A DNA stretch of 64,000 nucleotides, taken from NCBI GenBank assembly GCA_949285135.1, contig CASDXO010000007.1:62001-126000 (forward strand), in the 5' to 3' direction. The notes below the pieces were generated by a model, which was not told where the DNA came from, made no database searches, and saw nothing but the letters and a program-made list of their open reading frames with translations. The DNA is from an uncultured Phascolarctobacterium sp. Lineage in GTDB: Bacteria; Bacillota; Negativicutes; Acidaminococcales; Acidaminococcaceae. Positions 46,714-54,130 of the stretch are shown here, piece after piece (positions within the stretch are counted from its first letter, which is position 1; each line of letters opens with the position of its first letter). Made by a program: the position numbers and the translations under genes.

Positions 46714-46745
46714 AAAAGACTACCTGCATCCGCAGATAGTCTTTT
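46714..46745 (-). terminator. Intrinsic terminator of the flavin reductase-rubredoxin gene
   Basis: Stem AAAAGACTA-CTGC / GCAG-TAGTCTTTT with one mismatch; the minus strand continues with TTTTTGTTT. The 46570-46713 stretch before it holds no gene. Confidence 0.85.
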
Positions 46746-46748
46746 CTT

Positions 46749-47393
46749 TTACTGTTTTTTAAACATACTCTTAGGCTGCTTGCATACCGGGCAGACAAAA
46801 CTGTCAGGTTCCTGCTGCAGATTGCCTTCATATACATAGCCGCAAATACCGCAAACCCATTTTTCCTTTTCGCCTGTTTCGGCTTTGGGAGCCTGATAGG
46901 TAGGTGCATTTTTAGGAGCACGTCCTTTAATTACCTCGTGATAATATTTATACGTCATGGGCTGCGCATCACTGAATACATCAGCATCAAGCACACGTGC
47001 CAAAATGACAAAATGCGTTTCCATCTCATAACTGCCTAATACTTCTGCCGTAATAAAGGCACTGGCATTATCAGTAATCACCGGCAATCCGCCGCGCATT
47101 TCCCATTTGAAATCAGTACCGGCAAATTTGTCAGTATCACGTCCTGAACAGAACCCAAGTCTGGCAATAACATTCTGTGATGTCTGTTCAGAAAGAACTG
47201 ACAGAGCAAATTTACCGGACTGTTTAATAACATCATAGGTATAGTTATCCCTGTTCAGACTGACAGCAATCGTAGGATTCTGGCTGGTTACCTGTACAGC
47301 CGTATTAATAATACAGCCCGTCGGACGGTTTCCATCCATTGCAGTCAGAGCATACATTCCATAGCTTATCTTCCATAAAGCTGATATATTCAT
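46749..47393 (-). CDS. Flavin reductase-rubredoxin fusion (high-molecular-weight rubredoxin, Hrb)
   Basis: 214 residues. The N-terminal flavin reductase-like domain (about 1-155: SYGMYALTAMDGNRPTGCIINTAVQVTSQNP) binds FMN. The C-terminal rubredoxin domain (about 175-214) has both iron motifs, WVCGICGYVYEG and FVCPVCKQPKS. The order is that of Moorella Hrb, an NAD(P)H-linked electron donor to flavodiiron proteins in oxygen or NO detoxification. No flavodiiron gene lies in the window. The ATG has weak upstream purines. Confidence 0.92.
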   Translation of the reverse strand: MNISALWKISYGMYALTAMDGNRPTGCIINTAVQVTSQNPTIAVSLNRDNYTYDVIKQSGKFALSVLSEQTSQNVIARLGFCSGRDTDKFAGTDFKWEMRGGLPVITDNASAFITAEVLGSYEMETHFVILARVLDADVFSDAQPMTYKYYHEVIKGRAPKNAPTYQAPKAETGEKEKWVCGICGYVYEGNLQQEPDSFVCPVCKQPKSMFKKQ

Positions 47394-47459
47394 TGAGCAC
47401 CCCTCCGTTTTTAATTATTCTCTGTTACTTAATTATAACAAAAAATAATTTTTCCTGCA

Positions 47460-48674
47460 TCATTTATACAACAAATAAGGGCTTACTTCCCGCTCAAAAG
47501 CCTCAGTTTCCTGCCGCCAGCGTGTAAAAGCCTTTTCAGGTGCTTCGTTCAGCCTGAGACTTGCTTCCCCAAGGGCAATATCTGCCTTATAGCCATCCAC
47601 ATACCCGCGTTCCGGAAACTGTACCTGTTCAGGATAAAGCTGCCTCAAAGTATAAACAATAAGATAGCCAAGCTCGGCAGTATTTACCTTGTCCGGCTCT
47701 GTAAGATAGATTTCTACCCCTTTCACCAGCTTGCCTTCATACTTGCCATAGCGAGGAATAAAGGCCGTAGCACGAAAACGTACATACGGCAGCCGCAATT
47801 TGCTCAGCGCTGCATATACCTCCCGCTCATCAGCAAAAGGAGCACCTACATAATAAAATGGCTTGGCTGTACCCACACCTACTGAAAGACTTGTATCTCC
47901 AATTACGCCTGTAACAGCATATAAAAATGCTGTATCGGCAGACGGTATCAGCGGCGAGGTACCTACCCACAGCAAATTTGTGTCATGCCATCGCATACTG
48001 CGACGCCAATTCTTCATAGGAATAACAGTCAGCTGACAGCCTATTTTGTATTTATCATTTATGTAGGCAGCATATTCTCCGATAGTCAGGCCATGCCGCA
48101 GCGGTATATGATACAGACCGATAAAGCTTTCATACCCTGTCTTCAGTACCGGCCCTTCCACTTTTCCGCCCAGAGGATTAGGCCGGTCAAATACTATGAC
48201 TGGCTTTCCTTCAGTAGCACAGGCTTCCATAACATACGCCATTGATGACACATAGGTATAGTGACGCACTCCCACATCCTGCAAATCAACACATAAAACA
48301 TCTATTTCTTGCAGCATCTCAGCAGACGGGCGTTTACTGTCACCATATAAACTAAAAACCTTCAGCCCGTCAAAGCTGTCATTACTGAACTCTTCACCGG
48401 CTTTTATTGCACCATAAAAACCGTGTTCAGGTACAAAAAGCGCTGCCAGATTATATCTTGTACGCAAAATTTCTACAGTACTGCGTAAATTACTGTCCAC
48501 ACCTGTCTGATTCGTAAGCAAACCTACACGCTTTCCCTGCAGCAGCCCGTCATATTCTGCTACACGCTCTACTCCCAGAATTGTGTGCTGTGCCGCATGC
48601 ACAGTCAATATTCCTCCTGTCAGCAGCAAAGCAGTCATCGCTGACAGTATAACCTTTATTATAATATTTTTCAT
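47460..48674 (-). CDS. namZ: Exo-beta-N-acetylmuramidase NamZ-like (DUF1343)
   Basis: 404 residues. Signal peptide (ending TVHAAQ), then a DUF1343 domain with LLTNQTGVD, FVPEHGFYG, DLQDVGVRHYTYVSSM and FDRPNPLGG, all typical. NamZ (YbbC in B. subtilis) removes terminal MurNAc from peptidoglycan fragments, here probably in the periplasm for wall recycling. No other recycling genes adjacent. Confidence 0.9.
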   Translation of the reverse strand: MKNIIIKVILSAMTALLLTGGILTVHAAQHTILGVERVAEYDGLLQGKRVGLLTNQTGVDSNLRSTVEILRTRYNLAALFVPEHGFYGAIKAGEEFSNDSFDGLKVFSLYGDSKRPSAEMLQEIDVLCVDLQDVGVRHYTYVSSMAYVMEACATEGKPVIVFDRPNPLGGKVEGPVLKTGYESFIGLYHIPLRHGLTIGEYAAYINDKYKIGCQLTVIPMKNWRRSMRWHDTNLLWVGTSPLIPSADTAFLYAVTGVIGDTSLSVGVGTAKPFYYVGAPFADEREVYAALSKLRLPYVRFRATAFIPRYGKYEGKLVKGVEIYLTEPDKVNTAELGYLIVYTLRQLYPEQVQFPERGYVDGYKADIALGEASLRLNEAPEKAFTRWRQETEAFEREVSPYLLYK

Positions 48675-48732
48675 TTACTTTCCTCTTTTTTACGTAAGCT
48701 TACTATCGCTATTTTGCAGATACAGACACATG

Positions 48733-48758
48733 AAAAAAGGCTCCGTTAAAGGAGCCTT
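48733..48758 (-). terminator. Intrinsic terminator of the ArsC/Spx-like gene
   Basis: Stem AAGGCTCC / GGAGCCTT with a six-base loop, then TTTT on the minus strand. Confidence 0.85.
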
Positions 48759-48764
48759 AAATAC

Positions 48765-49115
48765 TTATAATCCTTCTGCCTGCCATTCCGCTTCTTTAAA
48801 ACCTACCAGTACAAAATTTTCTGTTATTACAAGCGGCCTTTTTACCAGCATCCCATCAGAAGCAAGCAATCTGAGCTGTTCCTGTTCAGACATCTGCGGC
48901 AGTTTATCCTTCAGCTGCATAGTTTTATACAGGTTACCGCTGGTATTAAAAAATCTTTTCAGCGGCAGACCGCTTTTACTGTACCATTCAGTCAGCTCCT
49001 TTAAAGAAGGCTTATCTGTTTTGATATCGCGCTTTGTAAAAGCAATACCTTGTTCCAGCAAATATTTTTCTGCTTTTCTGCAGGTACCACATTTTTCATA
49101 ACATATAAAAAGCAT
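48765..49115 (-). CDS. ArsC/Spx-family thioredoxin-fold protein
   Basis: 116 residues. CxxC in YEKCGTCRKAEKYL, then DIKTDKPSLKELTEWY and KRPLVITENFVLVGF (the RP loop of the ArsC/Spx/YffB group). Could be an arsenate-reductase-like or Spx/MgsR-type protein; no arsenic genes lie nearby. It is the last gene after ctpA, nine bases downstream on the same strand. Confidence 0.9.
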   Translation of the reverse strand: MLFICYEKCGTCRKAEKYLLEQGIAFTKRDIKTDKPSLKELTEWYSKSGLPLKRFFNTSGNLYKTMQLKDKLPQMSEQEQLRLLASDGMLVKRPLVITENFVLVGFKEAEWQAEGL

Positions 49116-49124
49116 TCTTTTCTC

Positions 49125-50273
49125 CTATTCCTGGCGCAATTTCTGCTGCAGATATTCTTCTGCAGACTGCAGCTGTACATCCGTTGTTGCTCCCTCTGGC
49201 AGCTCTACATTCACATCCGGCTCAATACCAACATTATGAATGGAAACTCCCGAAGGCGTATAGTAACGCGCCGTGGTTATTTTAACAGCAGTATCATTAT
49301 CAATACGATAAACTCCCTGCACGCTGCCTTTACCAAAAGTCTTGACTCCAAACAGCCGTCCGGCACCGGTATCTTTCACTGCACCGGCTACTATCTCGGC
49401 AGCACTGGCGGTTCCATGATCAACAAGCACAGCCAGAGGATATTTTACCTGTTCCAAAGAAGAATTTTCTACATATTTATCACCGTTTCGATAAACCAGC
49501 GATACTATGGGACCTTTGGGAACAAGCATTCGCGCCACAGCTACGCCACCATCCAGGATACCGCCTGGATTACCACGCAAATCAAGAATAGTAGCCTGCA
49601 TTCCTTCGGCCTGCAGCTGCTCATAGGTCTTTTTAAAATCAGCGCCGGTTTCTTCATTAAAAACGGTTATTCTGATATAACCAATTTTGCTGTCCGGCAG
49701 CATTTGTCCGCCCACAGACGGTGTCTTAATATCGCGGCGCACTACTTTGACGTCTTTCTTACTGCCATCGTTTGTCTGCAGCTGCAATACTACCTCTGTA
49801 CCCTGCTTGCCACGAATTTTATTGGCAACCTCAGTCATATTCATGCTTCTGGTTTCCACACCGTCTACGGCCAGAATAATATCGCCGCTTTTAATACCGG
49901 CAATAGCTCCAGGGTTATCCGGCAGCGCAGAAATCACCACATAGTCATCACCGCGCTTGCCAAAAACAATTCCAATCCCGCCAAAGCTACCCTCTGTCAT
50001 TTCGCTAAGTTTAGCAAAATTCTCTTTATCAAGATAGGCGGAATAGGGATCACCAAGCGACCGCACCATACCGTCAATGGCACCGTCAAACAATATGCTG
50101 TTATCAACTTTACCGTCAAAATTATTTTTCACAATACTCATGGTACGCAAAAAACGCAGCGTTCCGGCAGCGTCACCGGTTATCTCCTGCACTTTCCATG
50201 TTACCGCACCAAGAGTAACTGCTACAGATAAAAGGCAGCAAGTCACAAGCTGTAAATTTTTTCTGCTAAACAA
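49125..50273 (-). CDS. ctpA: C-terminal processing peptidase (S41, CtpA/CtpB-like)
   Basis: About 382 residues. N-terminal signal anchor (LVTCCLLSVAVTLGAVTW), S41 N-terminal helices, PDZ domain (about 90-170: GGIGIVFGKRGDDYVV, GDIILAVDG), then the protease core with ILDLRGNPGG, the catalytic Ser in VDHGTASAAEIVAGA and Lys in TFGKGSVQ. Serine-lysine protease acting in the periplasm. TTG 50273 lies ten bases after GGAGG; ATG 50294 overlaps the M23 stop as TGATG and is the alternative. It belongs to the ftsE-ftsX-M23-ctpA block. Confidence 0.93.
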   Translation of the reverse strand: MFSRKNLQLVTCCLLSVAVTLGAVTWKVQEITGDAAGTLRFLRTMSIVKNNFDGKVDNSILFDGAIDGMVRSLGDPYSAYLDKENFAKLSEMTEGSFGGIGIVFGKRGDDYVVISALPDNPGAIAGIKSGDIILAVDGVETRSMNMTEVANKIRGKQGTEVVLQLQTNDGSKKDVKVVRRDIKTPSVGGQMLPDSKIGYIRITVFNEETGADFKKTYEQLQAEGMQATILDLRGNPGGILDGGVAVARMLVPKGPIVSLVYRNGDKYVENSSLEQVKYPLAVLVDHGTASAAEIVAGAVKDTGAGRLFGVKTFGKGSVQGVYRIDNDTAVKITTARYYTPSGVSIHNVGIEPDVNVELPEGATTDVQLQSAEEYLQQKLRQE

Positions 50274-50293
50274 AATCCTACTGCCTCCATACA

Positions 50294-51439
50294 TCAGGGT
50301 AAATAATCCAAAGGCTCTGTCACATCACCATGCAGACGCACTTCAAAATGACAGTGGGGGCCTGTAGACCAACCAGTACTGCCGGCATAGGCAATAACTG
50401 TTCCCTTGCTTACATACTGACCTTCGCTTACATTCAACGACTGATTGTGTCCATACAGTGTTACAAGTCCTCCGCCATGGTCAATCATTACCGCATTGCC
50501 GTAGCCACCCAGCCATCCGCTGTAAATAACCGTTCCTGAATCTGCCGCATGAATAGGCGTACCATAATCAACGGCAATATCCATACCTGAGTGATATCTG
50601 GTAGTACCAAAGACTGGATGCGTACGCCAGCCGTAATACGAAGTTATTTCACCACTGCAAGGCCACATAAATCTGCCTGTACCACCGCCGCCGGCAGGTG
50701 CATACCCGCCGCCGCTTTCCATATTACGAAGCATGGCAGCAATATTTTCAGAAATTGCCAGTAAACGGTCATATTCTTCTTCACTGTCGTGCTTGGCTTC
50801 CTCAGCCTTATACAGTATCTGCGCCCTTCTCTCACGTACTTCGTCAACTTTTGCCTTCTTGGCATCAAGCTCAGCTCTGGTAATCTGGATTTCTTTCATT
50901 TCCTTATCCAAAACTTCCTGCCTTGCCTGAATTTCCTCAGTTGATTTTTTGATGTCTTCCAGCATTGCCACATCTCGGGCAATGATTTTCTGCAGCAAAT
51001 ACATACGTGAGGAAAATTCCGTAAAATCTGTTGCACCTAAAAGAATATCAAGATAGTTCAGCTGTCCGTTCATGTAGATATTACGCAATCTTCTGCCATA
51101 AATCTGCATACGTTCATCCAGCTCTCTTTTTTTAGCATCCAGCTGTGCCTGATTATTATCAATACTGCTCTGCAAAGCATCACTTTTTCTTGTCAGTTCA
51201 TCAGACTGAGCCTGCAGCTCCCGCAGGCGTCCCATAACCTCATCCAGACTGGCACTGGCTGCTTCAGCTTCTTCTCTGGCAGCATCCCTGCGTGTCTCCA
51301 TTTCCTGCATCTTCTGCTGTACTTCGCTGAGTTCTGCCCGCTTATCGTCAATCTCACTGGCAAAGCCAAAATTCATAAACACAGGCAGCAGCACCAGCCA
51401 TAAAGCCAGCAGACTGCTTATAAAATTTTTCTGTCTCAT
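50294..51439 (-). CDS. Coiled-coil M23 peptidase (EnvC-like)
   Basis: 381 residues. Signal peptide (to FGFAS), long coiled coil (about 28-245), Gly-rich linker, then a C-terminal Peptidase_M23/LytM domain (about 265-375) with zinc residues in RYHSGMDIAVDYGTPI and TGPHCHFEVRLHG, and YGHNQSLNV. Both the HxxxD and HxH ligands are kept, so active endopeptidase is likely, unlike the degenerate E. coli EnvC. It lies directly after ftsEX and is probably the cell-wall hydrolase controlled by that complex. Confidence 0.93.
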   Translation of the reverse strand: MRQKNFISSLLALWLVLLPVFMNFGFASEIDDKRAELSEVQQKMQEMETRRDAAREEAEAASASLDEVMGRLRELQAQSDELTRKSDALQSSIDNNQAQLDAKKRELDERMQIYGRRLRNIYMNGQLNYLDILLGATDFTEFSSRMYLLQKIIARDVAMLEDIKKSTEEIQARQEVLDKEMKEIQITRAELDAKKAKVDEVRERRAQILYKAEEAKHDSEEEYDRLLAISENIAAMLRNMESGGGYAPAGGGGTGRFMWPCSGEITSYYGWRTHPVFGTTRYHSGMDIAVDYGTPIHAADSGTVIYSGWLGGYGNAVMIDHGGGLVTLYGHNQSLNVSEGQYVSKGTVIAYAGSTGWSTGPHCHFEVRLHGDVTEPLDYLP

Positions 51440-51451
51440 ATTGCCGCCACC

Positions 51452-52339
51452 TTATACACGCAAAAACTTACGCAGCGAAATATAACTGCCCAAAGCACCT
51501 ATGCCCGTTCCGGCAACCAGCAAAAATAATGATACATAAGTAAGCAGCGGATACGCCGGCAAAAGAGGAAGAAAAGCTAAAGTAGCATAAATCTTTGTCT
51601 GCAGTCCACTGTAAATAATATTAATCAGCAAGGCAGCAACTATTGCGCCAAAAAATCCCAGCGTCATACCTTCCAGCAGGAATGGCCAGCGAATAAACCA
51701 GTCAGTAGCGCCTACGTATTTCATAATTACTACTTCCTTGCGTCTGGCAAAAACTGTCAATCTAATGGTGTTGGAAATAATAAACAAAGTTGCCATAGAC
51801 AGGAATACTACCAGCATTATACCGCCAAAACGCAGTATTCTTGTGAGCTGGAACAGATTTTCCACTACTTCCTGCCCAAATTTTGCTGTTTCCACTTTCG
51901 GCAGTTCACTGATTTGCGGAGTAAGCTGCTGGATACGCTCAGGACTGTCCACCTGCACATCAAAATAATTAGGAAAGGGATTATCACTGCCCAGCGAATC
52001 CAAAAGCTGCTGCTGATCTCCAAGGCGTTCGCGGAATTTTTCCAGCGCTTCATCTTTACTGATGAAAGTAACTTTTTCCACACCTTCCAGTTCTCTGAGC
52101 TGTTTGCCGACAGAATCCAGCACCTCATTATCTGCTTCATCAAGCATATAAACAGAAATCTGCACCTGACTTTCCAGATACTTTGCCAGATTATTGGTGT
52201 TTAAAAAAATCAGCAGGAACATCCCCAGCACCAGCAACGAAACTGCTACTGTAGAAATCGAGGCAAAACTCATAAAGCCATTACGGCGTATAGATTTATA
52301 CGTTTCGCGGATAAAATATTCTTTCGTACTAAAGCTCAT
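51452..52339 (-). CDS. ftsX: Cell division permease FtsX
   Basis: 295 residues. Four membrane helices, with the first near residues 22-44, a large periplasmic loop (QISVYMLDEADNEVL to about 160), and the FtsX C-terminal core with FARRKEVVIMKYVGATDWFIRWPF. It transmits ATPase action of FtsE to the wall hydrolase. I chose ATG 52339 with GGGG nine bases upstream; the 42-codon extension overlapping ftsE is not likely. Overlaps ftsE by 11 bases. Confidence 0.95.
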   Translation of the reverse strand: MSFSTKEYFIRETYKSIRRNGFMSFASISTVAVSLLVLGMFLLIFLNTNNLAKYLESQVQISVYMLDEADNEVLDSVGKQLRELEGVEKVTFISKDEALEKFRERLGDQQQLLDSLGSDNPFPNYFDVQVDSPERIQQLTPQISELPKVETAKFGQEVVENLFQLTRILRFGGIMLVVFLSMATLFIISNTIRLTVFARRKEVVIMKYVGATDWFIRWPFLLEGMTLGFFGAIVAALLINIIYSGLQTKIYATLAFLPLLPAYPLLTYVSLFLLVAGTGIGALGSYISLRKFLRV

Positions 52340-53015
52340 ATCCATATACCCCGTTTTTCTCGTCTCGCACAATCCTGCCTTTTTCAATGGCAATAACACG
52401 TTTGCCCATGGCATCCACAATTTCTTTATCATGCGTTGCCATAACAATCGTAGTACCCGTAGCATTTATTTCCTTAAAAATTTCCATTATATCCCAGCTG
52501 GTTTCCGGGTCCAGGTTACCTGTAGGTTCATCGGCAATCACCAGCAATGGGTCGTTGACTATTGCCCGGGCAATAGCAATACGCTGCTGCTCGCCGCCGC
52601 TTAGTTCGTTTGGATAGGAGTTGCAGCGGTTACGCAGACCTACAAGCTCCAAAACATTCATTACCCGCCTTTTTATTTTACGGTGCGGCGCTTCGATTAC
52701 CTGCATGGCAAAAGCAACATTTTCGTATACTGTCCTGTCAGGGAGCAGCCGATAATCCTGAAAAATGATGCCCAGTTGCCTGCGCATATACGGTATTTCT
52801 TTCTCCTGCAGCCGCAAAATATCAATACCATTGACAAAAATGCTGCCCGTTGTAGGAATAACTTCACGGAACAGCATTTTAATAAAAGTAGATTTGCCTG
52901 CACCGCTTGGGCCAACTACGAAGACAAATTCACCTGGTTCGATATGAATATTAACATCCTGTAAAGCAGCTGATCCTCCGGGATAAATTTTGCTTACATT
53001 TGACATCAAAAGCAT
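52329..53015 (-). CDS. ftsE: Cell division ATPase FtsE
   Basis: 228 residues, an ABC ATPase. Walker A GPSGAGKST, Q-loop IIFQDYRLLPDRTVYENVAFAM, signature LSGGEQQRIAIARA, Walker B LLVIADEPTGNLD and switch His in ATHDKEIV. ATG 53015 has GGGAG ten bases upstream; GTG 53024 is the alternative. Overlaps the csaB end by at most four bases. Confidence 0.96.
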   Translation of the reverse strand: MLLMSNVSKIYPGGSAALQDVNIHIEPGEFVFVVGPSGAGKSTFIKMLFREVIPTTGSIFVNGIDILRLQEKEIPYMRRQLGIIFQDYRLLPDRTVYENVAFAMQVIEAPHRKIKRRVMNVLELVGLRNRCNSYPNELSGGEQQRIAIARAIVNDPLLVIADEPTGNLDPETSWDIMEIFKEINATGTTIVMATHDKEIVDAMGKRVIAIEKGRIVRDEKNGVYGYEL

Positions 53016-53020
53016 AATCT

Positions 53021-54130
53021 TCACTCTCCCTTCAGATGCTTTTGGGAATCAGGCAACAGGGAAAAAGCCATACTTATATTTTCCATTGCCTTATTACATA
53101 AAACTTCCAGCCTGCGCCAGCTTCCTGCATCGCTGTTGAGCGCCTTTGCGGCAGCGGCAACTACTTCCTGTGCCGTAAGTCCGTTTATCTGGCCGGCACT
53201 AACGCCGCCCACTTCCTTGATAAATCCATCTATTTTAGGATCATATGATACTCCCACAAAAGGTATGCGCATAACCGCCGCAAAAATAAGTGCGTGCAAA
53301 CGCATGCCTATAAGCAAAGAAAAATTACCTGTCAAAGATAAAAACATTTCCGTATCACAAGCTGCATCCAGTACAGTACATCTGTCTGTCTTTTTAACAT
53401 ACTGGTACATTTTTCTGCATGCATCCACATCAACAGGATACTGCAAAGGCAGCAATACCACATGCGCATCATATTTTTCTATCAGTACATCGGCAGCTGC
53501 AGCAAGCTCCTGAAGATATTTCTCCTCTTCCTGCCATTTACGTACAGAAACAGCTATCAGGCGTTGATTATCCGGTATATCAAAACTCTGCAGCAGCAAT
53601 CTTCCCTGCCTGATATCTGCCTGAGGCAGCGTCAATACTGCATCTGCTGTAAGCAGCACTTTTTGTTCCGGAATACCAATACGTCTGAGTTCTTCCAGAG
53701 AGTCAGCATCACGAACAGTTATCAAATCGGCATTACTGCAAACAAAACGTGTCAACCTGCGTAAGAACGCTGAATTTATAGGTCCAATACCTTGCGCGAA
53801 CAGCATTACTTTTTTTCCAAACCATCTTCCCAGTGCCAAAACAGAAAGATAATACAACAAACTCTTTCTGCTGGTCACATCCTGGAGAAGACTGCCACCG
53901 CCGCTCAGCAGAAGGTCACTTTCCCGAACAGCATTTATAATGGCCAGTGGATTAAATCTATGAATAGAAACAACGTTATGTCTTGCTGCCGTCGCTGCCG
54001 GATTACCGGAGATAACCGTTAATTCTGCTGATGCATCCCTGCTTCGCAGGGATTTGACAATCGCAGTAAGCATTGCTTCATCTCCGGCATTAGCAAAGCC
54101 ATAATATCCGGAAATTACTATTTTACTCAT
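53021..54130 (-). CDS. csaB: Polysaccharide pyruvyl transferase CsaB
   Basis: 369 residues. VISGYYGFANAGDEAMLTAI at the N-terminus, LLSGGGSLLQDVTSR, FAQGIGPINS, then IGMRLHALIFAAVMRIPFVGVSYDPKI, the CsaB signature. It pyruvylates cell-wall polysaccharide so that SLH-domain proteins can bind. In Negativicutes this is thought to anchor the outer membrane through SLH porins (knowledge of the family, not tested here). Start ATG overlaps the stop of the DUF5693 gene by one base (TAATG). Confidence 0.94.
   Translation of the reverse strand: MSKIVISGYYGFANAGDEAMLTAIVKSLRSRDASAELTVISGNPAATAARHNVVSIHRFNPLAIINAVRESDLLLSGGGSLLQDVTSRKSLLYYLSVLALGRWFGKKVMLFAQGIGPINSAFLRRLTRFVCSNADLITVRDADSLEELRRIGIPEQKVLLTADAVLTLPQADIRQGRLLLQSFDIPDNQRLIAVSVRKWQEEEKYLQELAAAADVLIEKYDAHVVLLPLQYPVDVDACRKMYQYVKKTDRCTVLDAACDTEMFLSLTGNFSLLIGMRLHALIFAAVMRIPFVGVSYDPKIDGFIKEVGGVSAGQINGLTAQEVVAAAAKALNSDAGSWRRLEVLCNKAMENISMAFSLLPDSQKHLKGE

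Noticed and set aside
46610..46921. 103-codon minus-strand frame overlapping the flavin reductase-rubredoxin gene
   Set aside because: Starts within the rubredoxin-coding region in a different frame and crosses its terminator.
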